Shown here piece after piece: positions 35,518 to 47,155 of a DNA stretch of 64,000 nucleotides. The DNA lies in NCBI GenBank assembly GCA_037179515.1, contig JAXCGZ010007584.1, positions 41,001-105,000 of the forward strand. Direction: 5' to 3'. The notes under the pieces are model-generated. The model had not been told where the DNA came from, made no database searches, and saw only the letters and a list, made by a program, of their open reading frames with translations. The position numbers and the translations under genes were made by a program. The first letter of the stretch is position 1. Each line of letters opens with the position of its first letter. This DNA is from Halocaridina rubra (Eukaryota; Arthropoda; Malacostraca; Decapoda; Atyidae).

Positions 35518-35722
35518 AGTGACCGTAGCTCAAGCGGTAGTGTCCGCGACTTTGAGGCGTCAGGTCGAGGGTTCACGCCCCTTCACGGTCTGAGGTTAGC
35601 AAGGGCATGCACTCAGGGTAGCGATTACATGTGCCAAAACAAGTCCTTCACAAGAAGGCAACCGTCCTAGCCCTTGGTAGAAAAGGGAGTCCGTGACGTA
35701 AAACCGGAACAAACAAACATAC
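35518..35722 (+). mobile_element. young tRNA-derived SINE (family S1) with 16 bp target-site duplication
   Basis: The insert begins GTGACCGTAGCTCAAGCGG (A box) and has GAGGGTTCACGCCCC (B box) and a conserved body ending GTGACGTAAAACCGGAAC. ATTAATAAAGTCTATT flanks it on both sides (35502-35517, 35723-35738). The empty site survives in unit 2 near 42411-42428. Confidence 0.93.
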
Positions 35723-35939
35723 ATTAATAAAGTCTATTCTGGTCTCGGTAATCCTGTATTAGGGTGTTGTATATCAGATTAACTTCTTAAATTGTATGCA
35801 GAAGATATAATTAAGAGAGGAAAAAATATTGATAAGCATTATAGGTAACTGATTCATCTATACTCCTTATCATCTCACCTTCTTCAAGCATTGCCTATTA
35901 GTTAGATGGTAATAATATTGTAAAAACACAGTCTTGCGT

Positions 35940-36050
35940 CACAACTAGTCCCGATTCAAAAGGGATTAACACATACTGGATAGAGTAGGGGGATTAGAGC
36001 TGGAAGCTCACGAGAGCGCCCCAGTTAACTCGCTCAACCACTGGGCTACT
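35940..36050 (-). repeat. S2 SINE at the end of unit 1
   Basis: AGTCCCGATTCAAAAGGG, ACACATACTGGATAGAG and GGGATTAGAGCTGGA match the reverse-oriented family. The same insertion lies at 42795 in unit 2. Confidence 0.65.
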
Positions 36051-36067
36051 ACTTTTCCATTTCTTTT

Positions 36068-36205
36068 TTATATACTATGGCCTAAATCATCCTTGTAAGA
36101 GGGTGGCCGAGCCAAAGAACACACGTTTTGCACCTTAAGCTAAACATGCCTCAATCACTCCTCTAAGCTCCTTGGGAATTAAGGGTTGCCACAATTGCTT
36201 CAGAG
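36068..36205 (+). repeat. dispersed repeat family D, copy 3
   Basis: ACTATGGCCTAAATCATCC, GAGGGTGGCCGAGCCAAAG, ACACACGTTTTGCACC and CCTCAATCACTCCTCTAAG parallel the other copies. Confidence 0.6.
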
Positions 36206-36815
36206 AACAGAAAACAAAAATTAAGAACAGATGAATACATTGGTAGACTAGCATAAAAAGATATGAAAGATTTACGTATTAGATCAATCAGCTAGGACAC
36301 TGTATAGTTATACAGAACTAACATATATAGTTTTCAAAATAAGGAGAAGGAATGATGGTAAGTGTCCTAATAGCACCCAGAAGCATGAATTTTATGAACA
36401 TGGGAAGTATTAGTGTATAATAAAAGGGGAAAAAAAACTGATTTTCACTGAACTTGGTCCCAAAACAGGTCACAGATCATATTGAAAATCAGTCAACATG
36501 TGACGGAAATATTCTAGTAATCCCACAGATAAAAAAATAGGCTGATTCTTTTTGGCGTTTAGTACGAAATGTGTACAACGGATTTCTTCATATGATGCGA
36601 CAACTAAAGGTGAAAGCTAAATAAATCTTAGTTTTAATTCTTGTTGTTTTTTACATTGGGCTGAAAAACAAATATATTGACCTTATCGTAGCTTAAGCAG
36701 GTGGACGTACTGTTCTACTTCTGACCCCACTTCACATTTAATGGTGAAGTCACTGAGCCTGTTGCAGTGACAGGGGATACAGCATCAGAGACAAATTTTT
36801 TTATATGGCTGAATA

Positions 36816-36988
<173 letters not shown>

Positions 36989-37387
36989 ACAGTATGTCAT
37001 TAAAGAATACAAAAAGAAAGCTTCGGTAATGCTACAAAAATAAACAGATGTTTTAATATGACGACTGATAACGGTTTTTATAAATTAGATGCTAATTTAT
37101 ATAACTACAATAATATCACTACACATGTTTTCCCTATAATTATTATTATTATCACTATTATTATTATTAATTCAGCTCTGCTGAAGCAACATACAATTGG
37201 TATACTCTAGTAGAGGAAGATCATACTTGTCTAATAACAGAGGACTGCAGTTCTTGCTAATATTATTAGGGCAATTTGTCATGCGATAAACATTTATTTC
37301 TTATTAATATTTCTAAATACATAAGAAATTCTAAAAATAATATATAATGATTACCCTTACCAAATAAAACAAAAACTCAGTAACATG

Positions 37388-37578
37388 ATCAGTTTTAAGT
37401 CAACGACTCCCTTTTCTAGTAAGGGCTAGGATGGTGCCTTCTTTTGAAAGACTTTCGTTTTGGCAGGTGTATTGCTACCCTAAACAAATACCCTTTCTAA
37501 CCTCACCCATGGAGGGTAGCGGACCCCTGACCTGACGATTCAAAGTCACAGAGGCTACCACTTTGCCACTGCGACCAT
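37388..37578 (-). repeat. old S1 SINE, unit 2
   Basis: CGACTCCCTTTTCTAGTAAGG, AGGATGGTGCCTTCTTTTG and GCTACCACTTTGCCACTGCG. It is the counterpart of 30321-30514. Confidence 0.75.
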
Positions 37579-38277
37579 TAACTGTATGTGCAAACTCTCT
37601 ACCTACTCTTAATCTAAAATATTTCAGGCTGCATCCCTTAAAAGCCTTATGTTAAATAGTTTGGGTGTTGCTTTTCTTGAATAACATGCTGATGCCAATA
37701 GTTTTATGATAGGGTTTTATAAAGCTGAAGAAATGACAAATATTACAATTTGACATTGTAATATCATTTACAATTTAGGCAAACCAGAGATAAATGTAAT
37801 TTCATTTAGATACATAAATATTCTAAACTCCTCTGTAACTGATAAATTGAATCCATCACAGTAAAATGCCAGCAAATGGAAAAGTGAATACGTAGATCAG
37901 AATGCAAAAACCTAGACTTATTATTTTGCAATAGGCTTTACCGACTGGAACATCGTATCTATATTAAAACAGTTTAATTCAAATGTATATTCTGAACACA
38001 GGGCGAGGTCTATTACTTCCATTTATAATGCTACTGTTAACGCTAAGAAAATACAGGCATAAATGTATGTACACTCCTCCCAAGAAGTCAGTGACGCTAC
38101 CAAAAATAAACATTTGAAAAAATGGGGGATTTCTCGGGAGTGCATCCTCGAGTTAGGGAAAGACAGTGGCGCGGATGACAAAGTCCCACTTCATTTCTGC
38201 AGTCTCACCTCTTGCATAACCAAATAAATCGTTAAATGGCATCCAATAAGTCAATAAGACTGCCCAGCATGTGAGGT

Positions 38278-38284
38278 ATATTAG
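38278..38284 (+). promoter_or_regulatory. candidate TATA box of gene B
   Basis: TATATTA in the same context (GAGG before, GACCA after) as at 31221. Confidence 0.35.
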
Positions 38285-38306
38285 ACCACGAGAAGCGTCC
38301 TTTGGT

Positions 38307-38446
38307 AGCAGATAGCTCCTCGTTTCCAAAAGAGCCGGAGGTTTTCAGCTTTGGAAAGCATCAGGAACTGAAAGGATCATCTTCCACAGCTTTCAATAGT
38401 TCTTGTTTTCAAGGCCTGATAGATAACTTCGAAGTTCATTTAACAG
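38307..38446 (+). other. 5' untranslated exon of gene B (start approximate)
   Basis: It ends ...TTCATTTAACAG|GTAAAT, equivalent to gene A. The intron runs 38447-38567. Confidence 0.6.
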
Positions 38447-38573
38447 GTAAATAGATAACTGCTTTTCTTATGTACGACTGTCATGACAGTCCATGATGTA
38501 AAAGGCATGAAAATGTTTTTAATAGGTTTTAATGTAATACTAATATTGTTAATAATTCTCTTTGCAGGCCATC

Positions 38574-40847
38574 ATGAAGAAGTGTCTGATCTTTTTGCTG
38601 GTGACAGGTACTATAGCTGGACCTTTGGCGGTACCAAGCATCCGAGGAGGAGGAGGGGGATTTGGAGGGGGATTCGGGCAAGGCGGAAGCAGTGGGTTTG
38701 GTGGAGGAGGAGGTTTTGGAGGGGGAGGAGGCTTTGGTGGTAATCATGGCAATGGTGGAGGATTCGGAGGAGGAGGAGGATTTGGAGGAGGTGGAGGACA
38801 TCATGGTGGAAACCACGGAGGTGCTGGAGGAGGATTCGGTGGAGGTGGAGGACATCATGGGGGGAACCATGGAGGTAGTGGAGGAGGATTTGGTGGTGGT
38901 GGGGGGCTTGGAGGAGGGAACCATGGTGGAAGTGGTGGGGGATTCGGTGGTGGTGGGGGACTTGGAGGAGGTCACCATGGTGGAAGTGGAGGAGGATTTG
39001 GTGGGGGTGGTGGATTTGGAGGTGGACATGGGTCCTATGCTGATGGTGGTTTTGGAGGTGTAAAACATACTCGATTTGGAAGGTCTGTTGAATTTGAAAC
39101 TTTCCCAGAAGTTTTGGACTTGGATTATAGTTCCAGGATTCCCAGGCATATTGGAGGCCACGGTCATAATCATGGTCATGGTCATGATCATGATCACTTA
39201 GGATCAACATCAGTCAGTGGTTCTTTTAGTTCTGCAGGGTCACAAAGTGGCTTAGGTAGCAGTAACTCAGAATCAGTAAGTGGCTCATTCAGTGGCTCTC
39301 AGTCAACTGGAGGTCTGTTCAGACCTGGAAGCTCTTCTGGATCAGTCAGTGGCTCATTCAGTGGCTCTCAGTCATCTGGAGGTCTTTTCAGACCTGGTTC
39401 TGGAAGTTCAGCAGGATCAATCAGTGGCTCTTTAAGCACCTCAGGGTCTGGTTTTCACAGGGGAAAGAGATCTGCAGACAAGAGAATAAATCTGCCTAAC
39501 TTTCCTGGTTCTGGGTCAATTAGCGGATCTTGGAGTGGGTCATTATCTGTAAGTGGATCAGGTTCTGGGAGTGGAGCAGAATCTGGTAGTGGATCAAGTT
39601 CTATAAGTGGTTCTTGGAGTGGCTCTGGAAGCGGATCAGGATCTGGGAGTGGATCAGGCAGCGGTTCATGGAGTGGCTCTGGGTCAGGAAGTGGATCAGG
39701 GAGCATATCTGGAAGTGGTTCAGGGAGTGGTAGTGGATCATGGGGTGAATCTGGATCAGGAAGTGGATCAAGTAGCGGATCATGGGGTGGTTCTGGATCA
39801 GGAAGCATATCAGGAGGTGGAAGTGGATCAGGTAGTGGATCATGGGGTGGTTCTGGATCAGGGAGCATATCAGGAAGTGGAAGTGGATCAGGGTCTATAT
39901 CTGGAAGTGGATCTGGAAGTGGCTCGTGGGGAGGCTCTGGCTCAGGATCAGGAAGCATTTCAGGTAGTGGAGCAGGTAGTGGTAGTGGATCATGGGGAGG
40001 TTCCGGATCAGGAAGTGGTTCTGGATCTATATCAGGTGGGGGATCAGGAAGTGGATCATGGGGAGGTTCAGGATCAGGAAGTAATTCAGGCGGAGGATCA
40101 GGAAGTGGTTCATGGGGTGGGTCTGGATCAGGAAGTATTTCAGGAGGTGGTAATGGATCAGGTAGTGGATCATGGGGAGGTTCAGGAGCAGGAAGTATTT
40201 CAGGTGGAGGTTCAGGATCAGGAAGTGGATCATGGGGAGGTTCAGGATCAGGAAGTATTTCAGGTGGAGGTTCAGGAGCAGGAAGTATTTCAGGTGGGGG
40301 TTCAGGATCAGGAAGTGGATCATGGGGTGGTTCAGGATCAGGAAGTATTTCTGGTGGAGGTTCAGGATCAGGAGGTATTTCAGGTGGAGGATCAGGAAGT
40401 GGTTCATGGGGTGGGTCTGGATCAGGAAGTATTTCTGGAGGCGGTAGTGGATCATGGGGAGGTTCAGGATCAGGGAGTATATCAGGTGGAGGGTCAGGAT
40501 CAGGAAGTGGATCATGGGGTGGTTCAGGATCAGGAAGTATTTCTGGAGGAGGCAGTGGATCAGGAAGCATATCAGGAGGTGGATCATGGAGTGGTAGTGG
40601 TTCAAGTTCTGGAGGATCACTGACAAATAAACCAGGTATTGGAGGAGGAGGTGGTGGCTGCCGTACCCAAACTAATAAACCAGGTGTTGGAGGATGTGGA
40701 GGTTCTTCTGGAAACCAAATTGGAGGTAGTGGTGGAGGCTACGGAGGTGGAAACGGTGGAGCTTTTACTTCTGCAGGAGTCTTTTCCACAGGGCCAGAAG
40801 GAGTCAAGGGAGTGCAAGTAGACGTCAGACATGGTGCTTTTGTGTAA
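38574..40847 (+). CDS. secreted Gly/Ser-rich repeat protein B (silk- or cuticle-like)
   Basis: A 757-residue frame, paralogue of the gene at 31512. ATG lies six bases after the TTTGCAG acceptor. The signal peptide is MKKCLIFLLVTGTIAGPLA. Module order is the same: poly-Gly GGGFGGGGG with HHGG inserts, TRFGRSVEFE spacer, SSRIPRH, His cluster (GGHGHNHGHGHDHDH), FRPGS repeats, HRGKRSADKR, a longer GSGSWGG / GSISGGG array, TNKPG segment with two cysteines, and the near-identical tail. Differences from A are mainly in-frame gains and losses of repeat units; both frames stay open, so both are probably functional. Function is unknown; an extracellular structural role is inferred from composition. Confidence 0.85.
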   Translation: MKKCLIFLLVTGTIAGPLAVPSIRGGGGGFGGGFGQGGSSGFGGGGGFGGGGGFGGNHGNGGGFGGGGGFGGGGGHHGGNHGGAGGGFGGGGGHHGGNHGGSGGGFGGGGGLGGGNHGGSGGGFGGGGGLGGGHHGGSGGGFGGGGGFGGGHGSYADGGFGGVKHTRFGRSVEFETFPEVLDLDYSSRIPRHIGGHGHNHGHGHDHDHLGSTSVSGSFSSAGSQSGLGSSNSESVSGSFSGSQSTGGLFRPGSSSGSVSGSFSGSQSSGGLFRPGSGSSAGSISGSLSTSGSGFHRGKRSADKRINLPNFPGSGSISGSWSGSLSVSGSGSGSGAESGSGSSSISGSWSGSGSGSGSGSGSGSGSWSGSGSGSGSGSISGSGSGSGSGSWGESGSGSGSSSGSWGGSGSGSISGGGSGSGSGSWGGSGSGSISGSGSGSGSISGSGSGSGSWGGSGSGSGSISGSGAGSGSGSWGGSGSGSGSGSISGGGSGSGSWGGSGSGSNSGGGSGSGSWGGSGSGSISGGGNGSGSGSWGGSGAGSISGGGSGSGSGSWGGSGSGSISGGGSGAGSISGGGSGSGSGSWGGSGSGSISGGGSGSGGISGGGSGSGSWGGSGSGSISGGGSGSWGGSGSGSISGGGSGSGSGSWGGSGSGSISGGGSGSGSISGGGSWSGSGSSSGGSLTNKPGIGGGGGGCRTQTNKPGVGGCGGSSGNQIGGSGGGYGGGNGGAFTSAGVFSTGPEGVKGVQVDVRHGAFV

Positions 40848-41235
40848 GATCCAACACTCAATACGAGATTCAAAATATTATATGCAACGCAGATAAATCA
40901 TATATAATTATAAGAAATTAGTATCGATCATGTATATGTATTTGTTTTAAACGAGTTTCCATAACTTGTTTAATATAATTAATGAAAGCAATATGGTCTG
41001 CAATTTACTATACATCATAATCATAGCTCCCATTGTCAGTTATCATGGAGTTGAGAATGGATAAACTAGATATGACTTCAACCTAATTCCGTAAAGGAAT
41101 ATATAAAAGGGTTATTATTTAAAAAAGAAACTGACTTTCAGAAATATTAAGATCATTTCCCTGTTTAATTCAGCTCTCCATCTCAAAATAGGTCATATCA
41201 ATGTACTATACCATGTTTCACATATACAAAAGTAA

Positions 41236-41241
41236 AATAAA
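41236..41241 (+). terminator. polyadenylation signal, gene B
   Basis: AATAAA about 390 bp after the stop, at the same relative place as in gene A. Confidence 0.5.
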
Positions 41242-41299
41242 ACATAATGGAATATTCTTTTCCTGTAATTCCTCGATCATGTACCATGAGATCTTGTTT

Positions 41300-41540
41300 G
41301 TACTATAGTAATACAGTGTCCCAAAAGTTACTGTGCAGTAATGGATTTCTTTCACAAAATTTACTGTGCAGTAATGCTAAACATTTATATTACAAATGTT
41401 TTACTGCACAGTAATGTTTGTTTTTGGACAAAATTTAATGTGCACAGAAGTTTTTTCCACAGCAAATGTTGGAAATGTCCATAATTTTCAGTGCAATTAT
41501 GGTTATAAACATTACTGCACAGGAACTTTAATTAAAAAAA
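41300..41540. repeat. diverged palindromic minisatellite downstream of gene B
   Basis: Units like GTTACTGTGCAGTAATGG, TTTACTGTGCAGTAATGC and TTTACTGCACAGTAATG recur every 40 bp or so, as downstream of gene A. Confidence 0.7.
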
Positions 41541-41922
41541 AATAACTAATCCTTACAGCACAGTAACTTTTGGGAGGAAGTTGTGCAAAATAAGTATATT
41601 GCAAAAATAGACAAAAATAATTTCTATTTAAATAGTAGGTTATAAAAAATAAAAGAAGTGAAAAAAAGGAAAAATACATAAGTAAGATACCAAGACAAAG
41701 TGATATCGGTTCTATCCATTTATCACGTGAAATATATATGAATATACTGTAGATTTAGTAACGAAGGAAAAATTAAACGACGAAATACTGAGATCTCTCA
41801 GACAGTATTTTAATTCATTTTCAAAGCAACTAACTAAAACTTGATTTTAATGTTTTAATATTTAAACTCAGTCAGAAAGAATTCAGCACTCCGTCGCTTC
41901 ATATTTCCTTCGAAGATAACAC

Positions 41923-42148
<226 letters not shown>

Positions 42149-42622
42149 TATTCAGTGCATTTTCCTAATATTTTGCAGCTTCGTACGAAAGCACTAAAAT
42201 GCGCTTAAAGGAATGCAAAGGTAAATGCGAAAAATGTGTCCTCTGATATTTGATTAATTTACAACTGCCAAGCTGTAGAAAAACTCAAAGTAGACTTTGT
42301 AATATATTGGCTCTAACTTCTGAATTATTAATAAAAATATGTTTCAAAACATGCATTTAATAAGATTTGATCATTCTCTAGAAAAGCAAAATAAATTTGG
42401 TTTAAATCAGATATTAATAATGTCTACTCTGGTCTGAATTATCCCGTATTAGGCTGACGTATAACAGATTAACTTCTTAAATTGTATGCAGAAGATATAA
42501 TGAAGAGAGAGGAAAAAATAATTTATGAGCTTTATCGGTAACTGATTCACCTATACTCCACATCACTGAACCTCCTTCAAGTTTTGTCTATTAGTTTGAT
42601 GGTAATAATATTGTAAAAACAA

Positions 42623-42783
42623 CCTCAGACCGTGACGAGGGTTCGCGCCCCGTCACGGTCTGAGGTTAGCAAAGGCATGCACTCAGGGTAACGATTACAT
42701 CTGCCAAAACAAGTCCTTCGCAAGAAGGCAACCGTCCCTAGCCCTTGGTAGAAAAGGGAGTCCGTGACGTAAAACCGGAACAA
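42623..42783 (+). mobile_element. rearranged S1 SINE with perfect 15 bp hairpin at its 5' end
   Basis: The body (TGCCAAAACAAGTCCTTCG through GTGACGTAAAACCGGAAC) is S1. Its 5' end reads CCTCAGACCGTGACG, a 13 bp loop holding GTTCGCG, then the exact reverse complement. Unit 1 has an uninterrupted site near 35925, so the insertion is younger than the duplication. The 3' edge is approximate. Confidence 0.8.
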
Positions 42784-42794
42784 GTCTTGTGAGT

Positions 42795-42905
42795 CACAAT
42801 TAGTCCCGATTCGAATGGGAGTGGACTAAGACGTGTTGGAGCTGGGGATCCAAGCTAGATACCCTTCCTAACGCCCGGCAGTGGACACGAACACAACTTG
42901 GAAGT
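42795..42905 (-). repeat. S2 SINE at the end of unit 2
   Basis: AGTCCCGATTCGAATGGGAG, GTTGGAGCTGGGGATCC, TACCCTTCCTAACGCCC and GTGGACACGAACACAACT; better preserved than the unit 1 copy. Confidence 0.75.
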
Positions 42906-43124
42906 TGTTTTGTTGTAAAGACTATGACCAGATATAAAAATTCAAGAGCTGAAGTACTTAAGTATTTCTAGAAATTGTGAACATAAAAGTGTATGATAAT
43001 TAAAATTGGTCCATAATCATGTTTACATATATCCTATCGTAGGTCATAACTACAGAACAAAAATAATAATTTTCTGGAGCAAATATAGCCTACCCGCACT
43101 GCAATACTATTCTCGATTTTCATT

Positions 43125-43245
43125 TACTGATCCGCGTTCGAGAACCACTGCAGGGAGTTAAACAGAACATCCAGCCTTAATTCCCCAGGACCAACCTGTC
43201 TTTGTTCAACCCTAGAATGGGGATTGCTTGTAACTTATAAAACGG
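43125..43245 (+). repeat. S2 SINE, forward
   Basis: GATCCGCGTTCGAGAACCAC, ACATCCAGCCTTAATTCCCC and CAACCCTAGAATGGGGATTG follow the forward pattern; the A box is missing. Confidence 0.7.
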
Positions 43246-43894
43246 GGAGCAACAACACCCCGACAAGAAAAATAATAAACACAGTTTGTTTGTATATTTA
43301 AATAAACATACTTTGTATGTATATATAACAAAACGTCATAGAATATTAAAGTTAAAAATAAAAAGATTTAAATGAAACATGTACAGTTTTTATATACCTT
43401 TTTATCTTACAGTTTTAATGGGAATTGGCCCTTTGCATGGAAGAGTGACTATTAGGAAATCACATTCAAGGCCAATGCATACTTGAAAAATCATGCAGTA
43501 TTTCTGCATTCTCTCTCTCTTAAATATTTGCATATCCTTCTTACAGATGCCTTTGTTATCGTTGTTTCCAGGATGAATTTTTTGTTAAGGAACTTTAACT
43601 TAACTAACATCGAACGTACAATATTTATATATGCTACTTTTTTTTTTTAGTTTTCTGGTATCATAAACATACGGCAACAGATATGCATCACTTGATAAGC
43701 AAATATCAATCAAATAATAATAATTGCGATATAATACTTACCCTATGGTGGGTTTCTCCAAATACTGTATAATGTCAAAAAAGTTTGTTAAAAAATACAG
43801 GCTGTACGATGCTGACTGAATATATGAGATCCAAAAATCTCCCCAAAAGAAAAAAAAAACATTTTAGGTTAAAATATATTTGTTAGTCGTGTTA

Positions 43895-44038
43895 CGTCAC
43901 TATAAATGCTGGTTGACAAGCACGTTGGAGCTGGGAAATTAAGGTCGAATACCCTTCCTAGCGCCTCACTGTGGGCTTGGACACGGATTTATCATTTCCA
44001 GAGTAGAGGACTTTAGCCACTGCACTACCGCGGTTCCC
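43895..44038 (-). repeat. S2 SINE, near full length
   Basis: GTTGGAGCTGGGAAATTAAGG, CCCTTCCTAGCGCC, TGTGGGCTTGGACACGG and ACTGCACTACCGCGGTTCCC preserve both tail and tRNA head. Confidence 0.75.
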
Positions 44039-44106
44039 ATGTTATAAAATAATAAGCATAATGATGATAGCGGAGGCCTGGTGACAACCCTTTATGCCCA
44101 AGGAGC

Positions 44107-44232
<126 letters not shown>

Positions 44233-44486
44233 TGCAATATATTAGGAAAATTTCTCCTAGACAAACAATATTCGATAAAACTTACTGAAGATGACGTAGG
44301 CAATGACGTCACGCGTGGTAATGACGTCAGTCCTTGCAACTTGGGGGGGGGGAATTCTCAGCAGAGTTGCTCGCACTAATGAGTACCTTCATGTAAATTT
44401 GCAATTTATTCTACTACTAAATTCAACAGTATTATACTATTCCGGTAAAAATTACAGAAGATTTACATCTGTTTTACAATAATCTG

Positions 44487-44563
44487 CCAAAACAAGTCCT
44501 TCGAAAGAAGGCAAACGTCCTAGCCCTTGGAAGAAAAGGGAGTCCGTGACGTAAAGCCGGAAC
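44487..44563 (+). mobile_element. 5'-truncated S1 SINE with 12 bp target-site duplication
   Basis: Starts CCAAAACAAGTCCTTCG and ends GTGACGTAAAGCCGGAAC. TACAATAATCTG flanks both sides (44475-44486, 44564-44575). The tRNA head is absent, as in incomplete reverse transcription. Confidence 0.88.
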
Positions 44564-45734
44564 TACAATAATCTGCTTGTTCTATAATACTTTAATCCAT
44601 CATATGTTCACATTTCAGCTTCAGTTTTCCTTACACTTTAAAAAAAAGCTTAAATGCCCCCCCCCCCCCCACCCGAAAACCTACCACCCAAAGATAGACA
44701 TCGCCACACGAGAAGGTTTTTAAAACGAAGGTGATTTGTTTATGTTGCCAAATACAACAGCGTTTGCCAATTATTAAAAATAATAACTTTGTTCAACAGC
44801 TCGCCAATTATTAACAATAATATCTATTCAACATCTCACATGTTCAAGACACGAAGACTGGTCAACTCCTTTGTCCCTCCTAAACTGTTCAAAAGGAAGA
44901 AACAGAGAGAAAACACTACCAAGAATGCTATTCCTGGACAAGAAATGTAGAACTTGGCGAACACTAGTTGAAATTTACAAAAATCTTTACAAAAAGCATA
45001 TTCTGGCACACTGCTAGCGATTAAAACAGACAAATATATTTGAATAATATGTTAGAAACCATACTCAAAATCTCAAATCTGACCAAGCACCATCGCCAAC
45101 GCGGTGATGAACCAAATATTCTGTAACCATTACTTGAATTTACATGTGCCAAAGTTTTCATGATATACATATTCAGAATAGCATTTTTTGTGATTGTGAT
45201 CAATCCATCGCATGTCCATATGAGTTATGTCAAATCGGCTTCGGGTAAATTACCTTCTTTCTTGAAGATTACAAAATTGCCACACCATGCAGAAGCAGCA
45301 TATATTTTGCTAACACTATAAAGAGAAACTGTCTTGTTAAATAGTAACAAACATGTCTAATGGCATTAAGATTACAAATAATCAATTTAACATGAATATA
45401 TAAAAGATTCCAGTTAAATAACTAGACGCGATAAAATAACTAAGTAAAGAAATGAAAATTGTGTTCCAGGATCTGTGAAATAAGTTATGCACCTGTTTTA
45501 AATACGATTCAGTGCGATGTAGTTTCAGTGGCCAGAACCTTTCAGCACCACTAACATATCAAGGAAAAACATATTAACCTAACGTAACTAGGTATATGAT
45601 TTTAGCGGCGATGAAAAGGTAGGCCTTTTCGTCTAGCGACAATTGCAAACATAGTACTATTAATTCAACCGCGGTTCTGAACATGTAGTTTACACAGAAA
45701 TGTTATTGACTCAGTTGAGAGAGAGAGAGAGAGA

Positions 45735-46276
45735 TTATTATTTTATTTTATTCACTTATTGCGCCAAGGTGTTAGACATTACATGAATTCATACAAATAA
45801 TGCTTCAAATGGATACACAACCAAGAATAGAACATAGTTTACAGGGAGGTGTACACATTGATAAAACAATGCTGCATACTAACACACAACTCACAGTATG
45901 GCAGCACAGTGTACATTATATACAAAAGTAAAGCTCAGAGAAACACAGAACACAAACAGAATTATACAGCAACATACAGAAAATATATGTATAATTCAAT
46001 ATAATTAATGGCCACCAAAGTGAGGATAACGAGCAAGAATAACATCGAGGTTGTCATCATTAAGTAAAAATGAGCAGATCTGTATTAGGTTCTGACCTCG
46101 TGGTAAACATCTCTCACTGTGGGGCACTGAAGACAATAGTGGTCAAGAGTGTTAGCATTAGGACGGTCGCATAATTTACAGGAGGTGTACTGTGGCATAT
46201 CTAGAGTCTGGGAGACCAGAGAGAGAGGAAAAATTAGTTTAAAACTTGATCTTTGGGGAGATATGAGGTTTCGCAT
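45735..46276 (-). pseudogene. LINE 3' end with CCHC-like zinc knuckle
   Basis: A minus-strand frame (46276-46085) reads ...QYTSCKLCDRPNANTLDHYCLQCPTVRDVYHEV. Its C-x2-C-x8-H-x4-C pattern is typical of the C-terminal end of I/R1/Jockey-type LINE ORF2. About 350 bp of 3' UTR follow, ending in an A/T-rich tail at 45735. Upstream RT sequence is missing, so this is a 5'-truncated insertion of a different LINE family from the 25107 element. Confidence 0.65.
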
Positions 46277-46423
46277 TTAGCTAAATGAAATAAGGTAATG
46301 AAAACATAACTGACATGATAGTTTACATGTCCTGTAGCATATATACATTAGGTAATTCTGGGTTCTTACACAGGATATTTCTAGGTCCTTCAGTGTGTGT
46401 GTTCATACATTTTTTATCTATCT

Positions 46424-46532
<109 letters not shown>

Positions 46533-46983
46533 GTACTACTAGAATATTACAATGAGTATTTTAAGGCTAGGTTTTCGATAAATGGTGATAAATTTCTACC
46601 GATTCTGACTTCATTTTCGTAAAAAAAAAAAAAAAAAAAATTTAAAAAAATCACCTATACACCAATCACATTTTTGTAAATTGTGTAAAAATGCAATCTC
46701 ATTGTATTCTGTAAATGACAACAGCTATTTATATCATTATAAAGCTAAATAAAACTTTGTTTCATAACTTAAATCTCTGCAGCTAGCCTAAGTCTCAAAG
46801 ATGGCTGCCTTTGTCTCACCATCAAGGCTAGATTAGTTTCTGAACTACATTACCCTGCGGTTATTATCCACAAACGTCAATCTAATCTAAAAGGTCAGAT
46901 ATACTAGGACAACAGGCCGGAAACGTTAAGACTGATTGGTCGTGACTTTTACTAACTCTTTATTTCCTAAACCTCACCTTACA

Positions 46984-47155
46984 TAACCTAACCTAACCTA
47001 AGCTTACCCAACCCAACCAAACCTATGTTTATAATTTCATATCAACTAGAACGGCCTAAAGTAAGAAACTAACCTAACCTAACCTAAGCTTACCCAACCC
47101 AACCAACCCTATGTTTATAATTTCATATCAACTAGAACGGCCTAAAGTAAGAAAC
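46984..47155. repeat. 86 bp tandem duplication containing telomere-like CCTAA units
   Basis: AACCTAACCTAAGCTTACCC, then ATGTTTATAATTTCATATC and ACGGCCTAAAGTAAGAAAC, occur twice with an 86 bp offset and almost no differences. The CCTAACCTAA part matches the arthropod telomere motif. Confidence 0.92.

Noticed and set aside
35518..35600. Possible true tRNA gene
   Set aside because: A and B boxes are present, but the body continues into the S1 SINE, is flanked by target-site duplications and the cloverleaf is imperfect.
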